A stretch of 64,000 nt of DNA from Burkholderiaceae bacterium (GTDB taxonomy: Bacteria > Pseudomonadota > Gammaproteobacteria > Burkholderiales > Burkholderiaceae_B), in the NCBI GenBank assembly GCA_023653055.1, contig JAMNXR010000006.1, forward strand, positions 1 through 64,000, read 5' to 3'. Below, in pieces: positions 36,291 to 44,274 of this stretch. Both the position numbers and the translations under genes were made by a program. The stretch's first letter is position 1, and every line of letters starts with the position of its first letter. A model generated the notes under the pieces. That model had not been told where the DNA came from, made no database searches, and worked only from the letters and a program-made list of their open reading frames with translations.

Positions 36291-37267
36291 CCGAACTTTT
36301 AGCCTTTGATCGAGTGTCCAAGCGTTTTGGCAAGAAACTCGATATCTTTGAAAAAATTGCCCGTGTATTTGGCTCTAACGTGCAAGAGCAGACTGTGCAC
36401 GCCGTGGACAATGTCACCTTTACGATTAATCAGGGTGAGGTCGTGGGTTTAGTCGGCGAATCTGGCTGCGGAAAATCGACCCTAGGGCGACTAGGCTGCG
36501 GGCTCTACACCCCAAGCGAAGGCACGGTTCGCTATCGTGGCCAACCCTTGGAAAGCCAAGGCGGTGTGCGCCGACCTGTACAACTCATTTTTCAAGATCC
36601 GTTTGCTTCCCTCAATCCGCGTATGCGCGTGATTGATATTGTAGGTGAAGCGCCCCGCGTGCATGGTCTTGTAGACAGTGCCCAACAGCGCGACTACACC
36701 GCAGCGCTGCTCAAGCGCGTCGGTCTTGATCCGTCTTATATGCAACGTTACCCCCACCAGTTCTCAGGCGGCCAACGTGCACGGATTGGTATCGCCCGCG
36801 CGCTCGCCGTCAAGCCAGAGTTTTTGGTGTGTGACGAGGCTGTTGCAGCGTTAGATGTGTCGATTCAGGCACAGGTCCTCAACCTGTTTATGGATTTGCG
36901 CGACGAACTCGGCCTGACCTATCTTTTTATTAGTCATGACCTCGGTGTAGTGCGACACTTGTCTAACCGTGTTGTCGTGATGTATCTCGGACGTGTCGCT
37001 GAAATCGCCCCAACCGAGGCGCTGTTCGCCGAGCCGAATCATCCCTACACACAAGCTTTGCTCCAAGAGATCCCGCGCATCGACCGAAAGCATCGCAGTT
37101 TTGTTCCTATCAGAGGTGAAATCCCCTCACCTCTCGCACCGCCGTCTGGCTGTCATTTTCATCCTCGTTGTCCGCATGCGATGCCGCGATGCTCAGTCGA
37201 AGCGCCAGTCCTGAGAGAAATCAGTCCAGGGCGACAGTCTGCCTGCCACCTCAACGACTCACACTAA
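36287..37267 (+). CDS. ABC importer ATPase, DppF/OppF type
   Basis: A 326-residue ATPase with Walker A GESGCGKST, signature FSGGQRAR, and Walker B FLVCDEAVAALD, where the common DEPTSALD reads DEAVAALD. The C-terminal region has the cysteine set CHFHPRCPHAMPRC. GTG start at 36287, overlapping the upstream stop by four bases. The upstream 37-residue insertion (LDIFEKIARVFG) before the Walker A is typical of DppF relatives. Last transporter gene; the metallohydrolase starts 17 bases later. Confidence 0.92.
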   Translation: MTELLAFDRVSKRFGKKLDIFEKIARVFGSNVQEQTVHAVDNVTFTINQGEVVGLVGESGCGKSTLGRLGCGLYTPSEGTVRYRGQPLESQGGVRRPVQLIFQDPFASLNPRMRVIDIVGEAPRVHGLVDSAQQRDYTAALLKRVGLDPSYMQRYPHQFSGGQRARIGIARALAVKPEFLVCDEAVAALDVSIQAQVLNLFMDLRDELGLTYLFISHDLGVVRHLSNRVVVMYLGRVAEIAPTEALFAEPNHPYTQALLQEIPRIDRKHRSFVPIRGEIPSPLAPPSGCHFHPRCPHAMPRCSVEAPVLREISPGRQSACHLNDSH

Positions 37268-37284
37268 TTTTTAAAAGTAACAAA

Positions 37285-38250
37285 ATGAAACAACCCTACC
37301 CCATTGAACTCACTGCACCAGACATCAGCGCATGGGAACACTCCAATACGGGTGTGCCCTACGTTTGGAGTTTTGACTCTGGGCGTCCAGGTCCGCATGT
37401 CATGGTCCAGGCACTGACCCATGGTAATGAATTTTGTGGTGCGATCGCAGTGGACTGGTTTCTTCGCCAACAGGTTAAACCCAATGTTGGCCGCCTGACG
37501 ATTGCCTTTGCAAACACGCTCGCCTACTCCCGCTGGGATCCTGAAAATCCCAGTGCAAGTCGTTACATCGACGAAGATTTCAACCGCGTGTGGGGGGATG
37601 ACGTATTGTTTGGCGCGCGTGACTCTGCCGAGCTACGACGCGCGCGCGTGCTGCAGCCCTTTGTCGATGCAGCAGACTACTTGCTCGACATTCACTCAAT
37701 GTCTGAACCATGCGCACCGATTATGGTGTGCGGCGCAACAGGCCAAGGCGGCGAGAAAAGCGCTGCATTATCCAAGCGTGTCGGCCTGCCTGAGTTTTTG
37801 CTGATCGACACAGGACATCCAGCCGGGCTGCGCATGATTGAGCGGGGCGGTTTTGGCAAGCCCAATGATCCACGCACTGGCTTATTGATTGAGTGTGGAC
37901 AACATTGGGAAAAGTCTGCAGCGGATGTAGCGCAAGACACAATGCTGCGTTTTCTGCGTTTATTTAACATTGTCGATGATGCGTTTGTGCAACCCACACT
38001 GCGCTTACCAGCCAGTCCTCAACAACGCATCGTGCGAGTGACCGAAGCTGTGGTTGCAAAATCAACGGGCTTTCATTTCAACAAAGAATACAAAGGGCTG
38101 GAAGTCGTTCCAAAAAAAGGCGATATCGTGGCCACAGACGGCGAGCACACCATTTGTGTGCCGTATGACAACACTGTGCTCGTGATGCCTTCGACGTCAA
38201 ACGTCAAAGTGGGCTCGACTACGGTGCGTTTTGGACAGTTCGAAGATTAG
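37285..38250 (+). CDS. succinylglutamate desuccinylase/aspartoacylase-family metallohydrolase
   Basis: A 321-residue M14-like zinc carboxypeptidase-fold hydrolase. The zinc ligands are visible as the HxxE motif in ALTHGNEF and the third histidine in LLDIHSM; LLIECGQHWE contains the probable catalytic glutamate. Family members remove N-acyl groups from amino acids (N-acetylaspartate, N-succinylglutamate) or act on related amides. ATG at 37285, 17 bases after the importer ATPase, so it is the sixth gene of the operon. This suggests that the imported compound is an N-acylated amino acid or similar, cleaved after entry. Confidence 0.88.
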   Translation: MKQPYPIELTAPDISAWEHSNTGVPYVWSFDSGRPGPHVMVQALTHGNEFCGAIAVDWFLRQQVKPNVGRLTIAFANTLAYSRWDPENPSASRYIDEDFNRVWGDDVLFGARDSAELRRARVLQPFVDAADYLLDIHSMSEPCAPIMVCGATGQGGEKSAALSKRVGLPEFLLIDTGHPAGLRMIERGGFGKPNDPRTGLLIECGQHWEKSAADVAQDTMLRFLRLFNIVDDAFVQPTLRLPASPQQRIVRVTEAVVAKSTGFHFNKEYKGLEVVPKKGDIVATDGEHTICVPYDNTVLVMPSTSNVKVGSTTVRFGQFED

Positions 38251-38270
38251 TATTCCTGTGAGTCTACTGT

Positions 38271-38303
38271 GAAAAAAAGGCGATACTAGGATCGCCCTTT
38301 TTT
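38271..38303. terminator. rho-independent terminator after the importer operon
   Basis: A 6-bp stem (GGCGAT 38279-38284 with ATCGCC 38291-38296), flanked by seven A and six T, lies between the convergent metallohydrolase and Bug receptor genes and should act in both directions. Confidence 0.75.
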
Positions 38304-38353
38304 CTTTCATCGCGCGATGACTTGAACGATCAAGCCAACTCACACAATCGAAA

Positions 38354-39334
38354 TTATTTATTGATCGTGATATTGCGATCCTTAATGATTTTGTTCCATG
38401 TTGCCGACTCTTTTGCGATGTACTTCGATAAATCCTCTCGTGATCCAGGCTGTAAGGTCAGTCCATGTGAGTGCAAAGCAGCCATGACTTCTTTGTCAGT
38501 AATCACTTTGACGATTTCCTGATTCCAGCGATCTAAAATTGCTGTAGGTGTCTTGGAGGATGCAACAAAGGCATACCAATTTCTAGCATCGAAACCCGGA
38601 TAACCAGACTCTGCGATCGTTGGAATTTCAGGGAAAATATCTGCACGCGTGTCGCTCGTGACGGCTATAGGAATCAACTTACCCGAACGAATCTGGGGCG
38701 CCGCAGAGGGCAAAGCCGAGTAATAAACCGCTACCCGATTTCCGATCACGTCGACCATTGCTGCACCACCGCCTTTGTAGGGCACGTGGACAATATCCAC
38801 ACCTGCGCGCTGATTAAATAACTCGCCTTGCAAGTGCGAAGCAGAACCCGCACCAGTCGAGGCATAGCTCAACTTACCCGGATTTTTTTTAGCCATATCA
38901 ACCAGGTCTTTCAAACTTTTAATGCCAGACTCTGGAGAAACCAACAATACGTTTGGAAAACTGCCGCCCATCGCAAGTGGCGCGAGATCTTTGACGGGAT
39001 CATAAGGGATTTTCATCAAATGCGATGCAATGGAAAGTGGGCCAATCGAACCCAGCAAAATCACTGATCCATCTGATGGACCTTTCGCAACAACGTCCGT
39101 CACAATATTGCCACCTGCACCGGGTTTGTTGTCTACAACAATTTTTTGCCCGATATTTTCAGATAATTTTTTTCCGATGATACGGGCGGCGATGTCATTG
39201 GCGCCACCTGGAGGAAAACCAACATAGAGGGTTACACCCTTTGTGGGAGGAAATTCTTGAGCGATGACAGCACTGCCAAAGCAGCTCAATAGAACAGCGC
39301 CGGTCAGAGCGGCAAGAGTTGATTTTATTTTCAT
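38354..39334 (-). CDS. Bug-family (TctC-like) periplasmic solute receptor
   Basis: A 326-residue Bug receptor with a signal peptide (residues 1-25, ending SAVIAQ) and the blocks LYVGFPPGGANDIAAR, VDNKPGAGGNI, AYVPYKGGGAAM-like HVPYKGGG and SAAPQIRSGK. It should bind a carboxylate in the periplasm. No transporter membrane genes adjoin it. It is encoded downstream of trhO on the same strand with a 45-base gap filled by tandem repeats, so co-transcription is possible but function is unrelated. Confidence 0.9.
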   Translation of the reverse strand: MKIKSTLAALTGAVLLSCFGSAVIAQEFPPTKGVTLYVGFPPGGANDIAARIIGKKLSENIGQKIVVDNKPGAGGNIVTDVVAKGPSDGSVILLGSIGPLSIASHLMKIPYDPVKDLAPLAMGGSFPNVLLVSPESGIKSLKDLVDMAKKNPGKLSYASTGAGSASHLQGELFNQRAGVDIVHVPYKGGGAAMVDVIGNRVAVYYSALPSAAPQIRSGKLIPIAVTSDTRADIFPEIPTIAESGYPGFDARNWYAFVASSKTPTAILDRWNQEIVKVITDKEVMAALHSHGLTLQPGSREDLSKYIAKESATWNKIIKDRNITINK

Positions 39335-39356
39335 ACAGCCTCTAAAAGTAATGACT

Positions 39357-39398
39357 AATGTGGTGCTACTAATGTGGTGCTATTTATGTGGTGCTATC
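39357..39398. repeat. three 14-bp tandem repeats spanning the trhO stop codon
   Basis: Three adjacent units (39357-39370, 39371-39384, 39385-39398), consensus AATGTGGTGCTAYT with one or two changes each. The third unit and part of the second encode the last residues and stop of the minus-strand trhO gene; read on the minus strand every unit carries an in-frame TAG, so extra copies add no residues beyond the first stop. Confidence 0.85.
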
Positions 39399-40324
39399 TT
39401 AGAGCCAATATGAAGTTCGCGACGCGCTTTCGCAAGCTCATACTGTTTTTGACGCTCTCGCGCCCGGCGTTTGTGTTCCTCGTCACCCTTGCTAAAACAA
39501 CGCGGGCAACTTACCCCTTTTTCAAACTCTGGGGATTGCATCGCACCGTCGGGGAGTGGATCTCGGCAGTTATGGCAGAGCTGACGACCCGAGCGCTTTA
39601 AATGATGATCGACGGAAACGCGGTCATCAAAAACGAAACATTCTCCATGCCATTGGCTTTGTTCGGGTGGAACTTCCTCAAGATATTTGAGAATGCCTCC
39701 CTCAAGATGGTAGACCTCTTCAAAGCCCTTTGTTCGCATCAACGCCGTTGATTTTTCACAGCGAATACCACCTGTGCAAAACATGGCGACTTTGGGCTTT
39801 TTACCCGTTTGTGCGGCCAACGCCTCGGCTTCGTCGACCCATTTGACGAGCGCGGAAAAGGTCTTGATCTTGGGATCAATGGCGCCTGTAAAAGTTCCAA
39901 GTTCGACTTCGTAGTCATTCCTTGTGTCGATCAGGACCACATCGGGATCACTTATCAGGGTATTCCAGTCGGAGGGTTTGACGTAAGTCCCTGCCATATG
40001 AATTGGACTGATTCCTGGCACGCCCAATGTCACAATCTCTTTTTTAAGACGGACTTTCATCCTGTGAAAAGGCGGCACGTCTGACCAGGACTCTTTGTGC
40101 TGCAGCGTTGCAAACTTTGGATCAGCGCGAAGATATGCAAGCACGGCATGCACATTGTCAGGCTGGCCAGCGATGGTGCTGTTGATCCCCTCCCGTGCCA
40201 ACAAGATCAATCCTTTAACCTCGTGCCGCTCACAAAAATCAAGCAAAACTTGTCGTCGAGCAATGTAATCGGGCAGATCGACAAATAGATAAAAAGCTGC
40301 AGTGAGGTATGGAGGTATAGGCAT
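39380..40324 (-). CDS. trhO: tRNA uridine(34) hydroxylase / rhodanese-domain protein TrhO (YceA, UPF0176)
   Basis: A 314-residue UPF0176 protein: an N-terminal acylphosphatase-like domain (FYLFVDLPDYIARRQVL, LLAREGINSTI) and a rhodanese domain with active-site cysteine in MFCTGGIRCEKST. The C-terminus has cysteines (CHNCRDPLPDG, CPRCFSKGDEE). TrhO makes 5-hydroxyuridine at position 34 of certain tRNAs. The last codons and stop fall in a 14-bp tandem repeat. ATG at 40324. Confidence 0.92.
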   Translation of the reverse strand: MPIPPYLTAAFYLFVDLPDYIARRQVLLDFCERHEVKGLILLAREGINSTIAGQPDNVHAVLAYLRADPKFATLQHKESWSDVPPFHRMKVRLKKEIVTLGVPGISPIHMAGTYVKPSDWNTLISDPDVVLIDTRNDYEVELGTFTGAIDPKIKTFSALVKWVDEAEALAAQTGKKPKVAMFCTGGIRCEKSTALMRTKGFEEVYHLEGGILKYLEEVPPEQSQWHGECFVFDDRVSVDHHLKRSGRQLCHNCRDPLPDGAMQSPEFEKGVSCPRCFSKGDEEHKRRARERQKQYELAKARRELHIGSKIAPHK

Positions 40325-40458
40325 ACTTAGATTGTGCCTTTTTGGCTGCTATCCGTAAAGTCGGCGCAGGTCAGTCGATACGGGTCGGTGCTCACCGCTG
40401 CTTCAGCCCTCGTGCAAGTGCACCCTAGGGAAGATACTCACTTCTTTAACGCCTCGGC

Positions 40459-40464
40459 AGGAGG
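40459..40464 (+). promoter_or_regulatory. strong ribosome-binding site deciding the start of the Bug receptor
   Basis: AGGAGG lies 5 bases before the ATG at 40470, whereas the alternative ATG at 40512 has no comparable site. This favours the longer protein. Confidence 0.7.
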
Positions 40465-40469
40465 TCCTT

Positions 40470-41471
40470 ATGCTAAAAAGTAAGCCCGTCTTAGAGCTTG
40501 GATATTCAAAAATGAAAAAGTTACAAACTTTGCTTGGCATTGCTGCGTTGACACTTTCTGCAAGTGTGTTTGCACAAGCCTATCCTAACAAGCCCATCAC
40601 ACTGATTGTTCCTTTTGCTGCAGGTAGCGGTACCGATGGTGTAGCGCGAAACGTCGCTCAAAAACTGTCTGAGCGTATCAAGCAGCCCGTTATAGTAGAA
40701 AACAAAGCTGGAGCGAGCGCTCAAATCGCCGCACAGTATGTTGCAAAAGCGGCGCCTGATGGCTACACGCTGTTTATGACGACCAATACGTCGCACTCAG
40801 CCAACCCTTGGATGTTTAAGACGCTGAGCTACGATCCCATCAAGGATTTCACGCCCATTGCCCGGGTGGGGGAGCTGCCCTTTGCCTTGGCCGTCAACCC
40901 AAAACTCCCCGTCAACAACCTTGCTGAATTCATCGAATACGCAAAAAAGAATTCTGGCAAGCTGTCCTACGCCACGCCCAACAGCACCTCACTGGTCGCA
41001 ATGGAAACCATCAAGCGGATTTCTGGCATTGATGTCGTTGGTATCCCTTACAAAGCCAGCACACAGGCCATGACGGATCTCATTGCAGGTCAAGTACAGG
41101 TCTATGTGGTGGATTTGGGTTCAGGCATGGGCGCTCTTAAATCTGACCGCATCCGCACTTTAGCCGTGACGACAGCCAAAGGCTCAAAGAGTTTCCCAAC
41201 TGTGCCTTCTATTGCAAGCACTGTAAAAGGGTTTGACTTGACCTCATGGAATGGTATTTTTGGTCCCGCTAACCTGCCACGCCCGATTGTGGACAAACTC
41301 AACGCTGAGTTGCAGGCTATTTTTGCAGATAAAGATTTTCAACAAAAAATTGCTGCAACAGGATTTGAGCTTGATCCGACAAAGACACCCGAAGAGTTTG
41401 CGAAATATGTGGACTTTCAGCTCAAGCATTGGGGTGAAATGCTGCGTGGTGCTGGCGTCAAGCCCGAATAA
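40470..41471 (+). CDS. Bug-family (TctC-like) periplasmic solute receptor
   Basis: A 333-residue Bug receptor. The strong AGGAGG site selects the ATG at 40470, giving a signal peptide with an extra 14-residue N-region (hydrophobic core LQTLLGIAALTLSAS, cleavage near VFAQA); starting at 40512 would give the ordinary length. Family blocks: LIVPFAAGSGTDGVAR, VENKAGASAQIAAQ, APDGYTLFM and GIPYKASTQAM. Followed 15 bases later by a cupin gene in the same orientation, so the two probably form a small operon. Confidence 0.9.
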   Translation: MLKSKPVLELGYSKMKKLQTLLGIAALTLSASVFAQAYPNKPITLIVPFAAGSGTDGVARNVAQKLSERIKQPVIVENKAGASAQIAAQYVAKAAPDGYTLFMTTNTSHSANPWMFKTLSYDPIKDFTPIARVGELPFALAVNPKLPVNNLAEFIEYAKKNSGKLSYATPNSTSLVAMETIKRISGIDVVGIPYKASTQAMTDLIAGQVQVYVVDLGSGMGALKSDRIRTLAVTTAKGSKSFPTVPSIASTVKGFDLTSWNGIFGPANLPRPIVDKLNAELQAIFADKDFQQKIAATGFELDPTKTPEEFAKYVDFQLKHWGEMLRGAGVKPE

Positions 41472-41486
41472 GGACGTCCAAGCATT

Positions 41487-41864
41487 ATGGCCTCAAAATA
41501 TCTCATCAAAGAAGCAAGTGTTCAGCCCTACTCTCCGGCTAATCATCACGAGACGAGCAATCGTCGCTTGATTGGTGCCGATAATGTAGGCGCCAAGCAT
41601 ATTGAAGTGGTGTTGGGTACGATCGCGCGTGGCGGTGGTGCGCTTCCCCACGCACATCCAGGACTCGAGCAGGTCTGCTATTTACTAGCAGGTACCGCAC
41701 ATGTCGAGGTCGATGGTGAGGCCTTTGATATGCAACCTGGAGACACCTGCTTTTTCCCCGCGGACAAAATGCATGTGTTCTCAGTGACGAGCGATGAACC
41801 TGTTCGCGTGTTGGTGATGTATGGCCCGCCCTACGGCGAACATCCTGAGCGCGTCAGGAGATGA
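41487..41864 (+). CDS. small single-domain cupin protein
   Basis: A 125-residue cupin. Cupin motif 1 is HAHPGLEQVCYLLAGTAHVEVDG, motif 2 is GDTCFFPADKMHVF, giving two histidines, a glutamate and a later histidine as likely metal ligands. AAGGACG precedes the ATG at 41487. Its placement after a Bug receptor suggests a role in the metabolism or sensing of the same ligand; the reaction is unknown. Confidence 0.88.
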   Translation: MASKYLIKEASVQPYSPANHHETSNRRLIGADNVGAKHIEVVLGTIARGGGALPHAHPGLEQVCYLLAGTAHVEVDGEAFDMQPGDTCFFPADKMHVFSVTSDEPVRVLVMYGPPYGEHPERVRR

Positions 41865-41898
41865 TCATCGTTTGACGTGTATGAGGATTGTTTTGAGG

Positions 41899-41931
41899 AA
41901 AAGCCGCACGTATGACACGCGCGGCTTTTTC
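41899..41931. terminator. bidirectional rho-independent terminator
   Basis: AAAAGCCGC (41899-41907) pairs with GCGGCTTTT (41921-41929), with A and T tracts at the two sides. It ends the cupin transcript on the plus strand and the sulfur-uptake operon on the minus strand; it starts directly after the stop codon of the 56-residue ORF. Confidence 0.75.
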
Positions 41932-42102
41932 TTATTTGGAAACGGCGCAATGCCCGCCACTTGAAGGTTTGCCTGACCCTGCAGCAATCAAAGGGGGCTC
42001 ATTGCGCAAATCAACAGGTGGTGAAACCGTCGTGTCCCAAACGAGAAATGAGCTTAGACATACCCAAAAAAGAACCTGATATTTTTTTGTCGACTGGATC
42101 AT
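41932..42102 (-). CDS. small membrane-anchored or secreted protein of the sulfur-uptake operon (unrecognised)
   Basis: A 56-residue ORF beginning at ATG 42102, 13 bases after the YeeE-type gene stop and ending at the operon terminator. AAGGA lies 10 bases upstream of the start. Residues 9-22 (YQVLFWVCLSSFLV) form one hydrophobic segment; the tail has NEPPLIAAGSGKPSSGG and a single late cysteine next to histidine (HCAVSK). The composition is protein-like and the context is an operon of sulfur-handling genes. I do not recognise the family. The lone HC near the C-terminus could take part in persulfide or metal chemistry, which is speculation. Confidence 0.6.
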   Translation of the reverse strand: MIQSTKKYQVLFWVCLSSFLVWDTTVSPPVDLRNEPPLIAAGSGKPSSGGHCAVSK

Positions 42103-42115
42103 CTTGAATCGATCC

Positions 42116-43189
42116 TTAAAATTGATAATGACGACGAACACGCACACCGATCATCGTGCCCGCAAACGCAAGGGGTACCCAGATCCAACCATGAATGCTG
42201 CCCGTGGATATTCCACTGAGCATGGCACCGATGTTGCATCCGAAAGCAAGGCGTGAGCTGTAGCCCATCAAAAAGCCCGCAATTAAGCCGATCACCCACT
42301 GCTGGGCAGTCATGGGCTTGCTATCCGTTGAGGCACGTGCAGAAATCCACAACGCACCGCCCAAGATACCAATGTTTGTGATGGACGTAATGTCCATCAA
42401 CACCATTTCATTCAAACGCTGCGCGTTACCGGCCTGACTCCAAAACGCGTTGGCAGCAGGATCGAATAATCCAGCGGCATTGACGATTTTGGCTGCCCAC
42501 AGTCCGAAGCCATATACGACCCCCCAGGGTTGTCCCGCTATGAGGAGATTCAGTGCTGCGAGCACGGCTAACGCCAAGGCACCCACAAGCCACTTACGGT
42601 CCCACCACGTGCGTCCCTTTCCCACCCAAAGTCTGACTGCCAAGCCAAAAATAGCCAAGCCGACCAGCGTGATCACGATCGCATTTAGACTGCCAAACTC
42701 TGTCACCAGTCCAATCGGCTCAACTTGTCCGAGCTTGAGCCAGTCACCCACTTGGACGGAGCCCAGAAAACTACCTAGGGCAAACAAAGGCAAAATCCCC
42801 ATGTTCATTGGGATGCCCAGACCTGCCTTGTACAACGTCCCGGAACCACAACCATCCGCAATCTGCATGGTCAGGCCGAACACAAACGCACCAATCAAGA
42901 GACTGATGCTTGGGGGCCCAAGCGCAGCCGTCAGCTCAGGGTAATGTCCGAGCAAGGTGAGTGAAAACACTGACGCAAGCGCGAGTAGCACTAACTGACC
43001 CGTGACCCCTTTTGGATCCTTATGCTCAATCAGCTGGCGCCATCCGGTTGTGAAACCAAAACGCGCACCTGCCAGTGCAGCCCCCATCCCAATACCGACT
43101 GCAAACAGGATGGCTTGCCGAATGGAAACTGACCAGGCGAGGAAAATAAAGAATAAAAATAGCAGTAGGCTAAGGGGAACGCGTTTCAT
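42116..43189 (-). CDS. YeeE/YedE (TsuA/PmpAB)-family sulfur-compound transporter
   Basis: A 357-residue polytopic membrane protein of the YeeE/YedE family, which imports thiosulfate or related sulfur species. The two sulfur-binding motifs with conserved cysteines are visible: ADGCGSGTLYKAG and LAFGCNIGAMLSGI. About nine membrane segments can be counted by hydrophobic stretches. It lies 9 bases after the periplasmic sulfurtransferase, so the two should be co-transcribed. The family's substrate may be thiosulfate, persulfide or sulfite. Confidence 0.9.
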   Translation of the reverse strand: MKRVPLSLLLFLFFIFLAWSVSIRQAILFAVGIGMGAALAGARFGFTTGWRQLIEHKDPKGVTGQLVLLALASVFSLTLLGHYPELTAALGPPSISLLIGAFVFGLTMQIADGCGSGTLYKAGLGIPMNMGILPLFALGSFLGSVQVGDWLKLGQVEPIGLVTEFGSLNAIVITLVGLAIFGLAVRLWVGKGRTWWDRKWLVGALALAVLAALNLLIAGQPWGVVYGFGLWAAKIVNAAGLFDPAANAFWSQAGNAQRLNEMVLMDITSITNIGILGGALWISARASTDSKPMTAQQWVIGLIAGFLMGYSSRLAFGCNIGAMLSGISTGSIHGWIWVPLAFAGTMIGVRVRRHYQF

Positions 43190-43198
43190 GTCGGATAC

Positions 43199-44131
43199 TT
43201 ACTTAGCCAGTCGCAGTTTCGCATCGATCATCAACTGCTTTGCACGATTGGGGACGTTGTCCATGGGCAACGCACCAGCCGCTTGTGTCCAGTCCACCAT
43301 TGAGCCCGCATAGAGCTTAACGTTCTTCTGACCTGCCAGTTCGGATAAAACAAACCAGTTGGTTGCAGCCCAGTGACCAGTGTTACAAAAAGAAACGACT
43401 TCTTGGTCTGCTTGAACGGAGGTAGCTGCCAGCAGCTTCTTGGCTTGACCTGAAGAAACGACGTTGGTGCTGTTGGGCTCAAACCATGTAGAGTGCTCCA
43501 CGTTCACTGCACCTTTTAAGGTGCCTGGCACCTTGGCTGCAGTATGGCGTGTCGAACCATCAAAAAATTCTACTGGACGCGCATCGATGAGCTGTACGTT
43601 GCCAGCGTTCACTTTCGCCACCACTTCTTCTCGAGTGGCAATCATGCTTTGGTTAATCGTTGGAACAAACGTACTGGCTGAAACGCTCACAGGTTTGTCA
43701 TCCAGCGTCAATCCAGCTGCCTGCCAAGCCTTGAGGCCACCGTTTAACACGGAGAGATGCTGCAGGCCCAATACCTTCAGTGTCCAGTAGACGCGCGCTG
43801 CTGCGCCAAAGTCTGTATCGTCTTTGCCTGAGGACGTCACAATCACATGTGTCTCTGGCGTCAAACCGAGACTTTGCACGAGTTTGGTGAGATTTCCAAT
43901 TGAAGGCAATTCGCCAGGATTACCTGCTGGACCACGCCATGAGCCATATGGGGCGCTCAAGGCACCAGCAATATGACCTGCGGCATAAGATTTTGGGTCC
44001 CGAATGTCGATAACGACTGTATTGGGTGCCTTCAGGCCTGATTGCACTGCCGAGGCGGACAGGAGTGGCTCAGCAGCAATGGCACTCGCCGATAGCAAAA
44101 ATACAAAAATAAAAGCTGCAAATTTTTTCAT
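43199..44131 (-). CDS. periplasmic thiosulfate/3-mercaptopyruvate sulfurtransferase (tandem rhodanese)
   Basis: A 310-residue protein with a signal peptide (residues 1-20, SASAIAAEP) and two rhodanese domains. The C-terminal domain has the active-site cysteine in VVSFCNTGHWAATN; the N-terminal domain has lost it (VIVTSSGKDDTDF), as in most tandem sulfurtransferases. It moves sulfane sulfur from thiosulfate or a mercapto donor to an acceptor in the periplasm. First gene of the operon with the YeeE-type transporter and the 56-residue ORF. Confidence 0.9.
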   Translation of the reverse strand: MKKFAAFIFVFLLSASAIAAEPLLSASAVQSGLKAPNTVVIDIRDPKSYAAGHIAGALSAPYGSWRGPAGNPGELPSIGNLTKLVQSLGLTPETHVIVTSSGKDDTDFGAAARVYWTLKVLGLQHLSVLNGGLKAWQAAGLTLDDKPVSVSASTFVPTINQSMIATREEVVAKVNAGNVQLIDARPVEFFDGSTRHTAAKVPGTLKGAVNVEHSTWFEPNSTNVVSSGQAKKLLAATSVQADQEVVSFCNTGHWAATNWFVLSELAGQKNVKLYAGSMVDWTQAAGALPMDNVPNRAKQLMIDAKLRLAK

Positions 44132-44220
44132 GATGAAGACAACCTAGAGAAAAAAGTGAAGATCTAAGTCAGTATTTTGCTCTCACGTTCTTTAAAATCG
44201 AAGTACATATTTTTTCTCAC

Positions 44221-44234
44221 CTTATAACCATAAG
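44221..44234. promoter_or_regulatory. palindrome upstream of the sulfurtransferase operon, possible operator
   Basis: CTTATAACCATAAG is an inverted repeat with 5-bp arms and a 4-base centre, in an A+T-rich region about 90 bases before the sulfurtransferase ATG at 44131. Related sulfur-uptake operons are often controlled by persulfide-sensing ArsR-type repressors (BigR/SqrR) on A+T-rich palindromes. No such regulator is in this window, so this is a suggestion. Confidence 0.3.
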
Positions 44235-44274
44235 ATATAAAGAATTGCGGAAATTGATATTTTAAGCACTAAAC

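Noticed and set aside
42450-42944. 164-codon plus-strand frame opposite the YeeE-type gene
   Set aside because: Complement of a well-supported membrane protein with conserved cysteine motifs.
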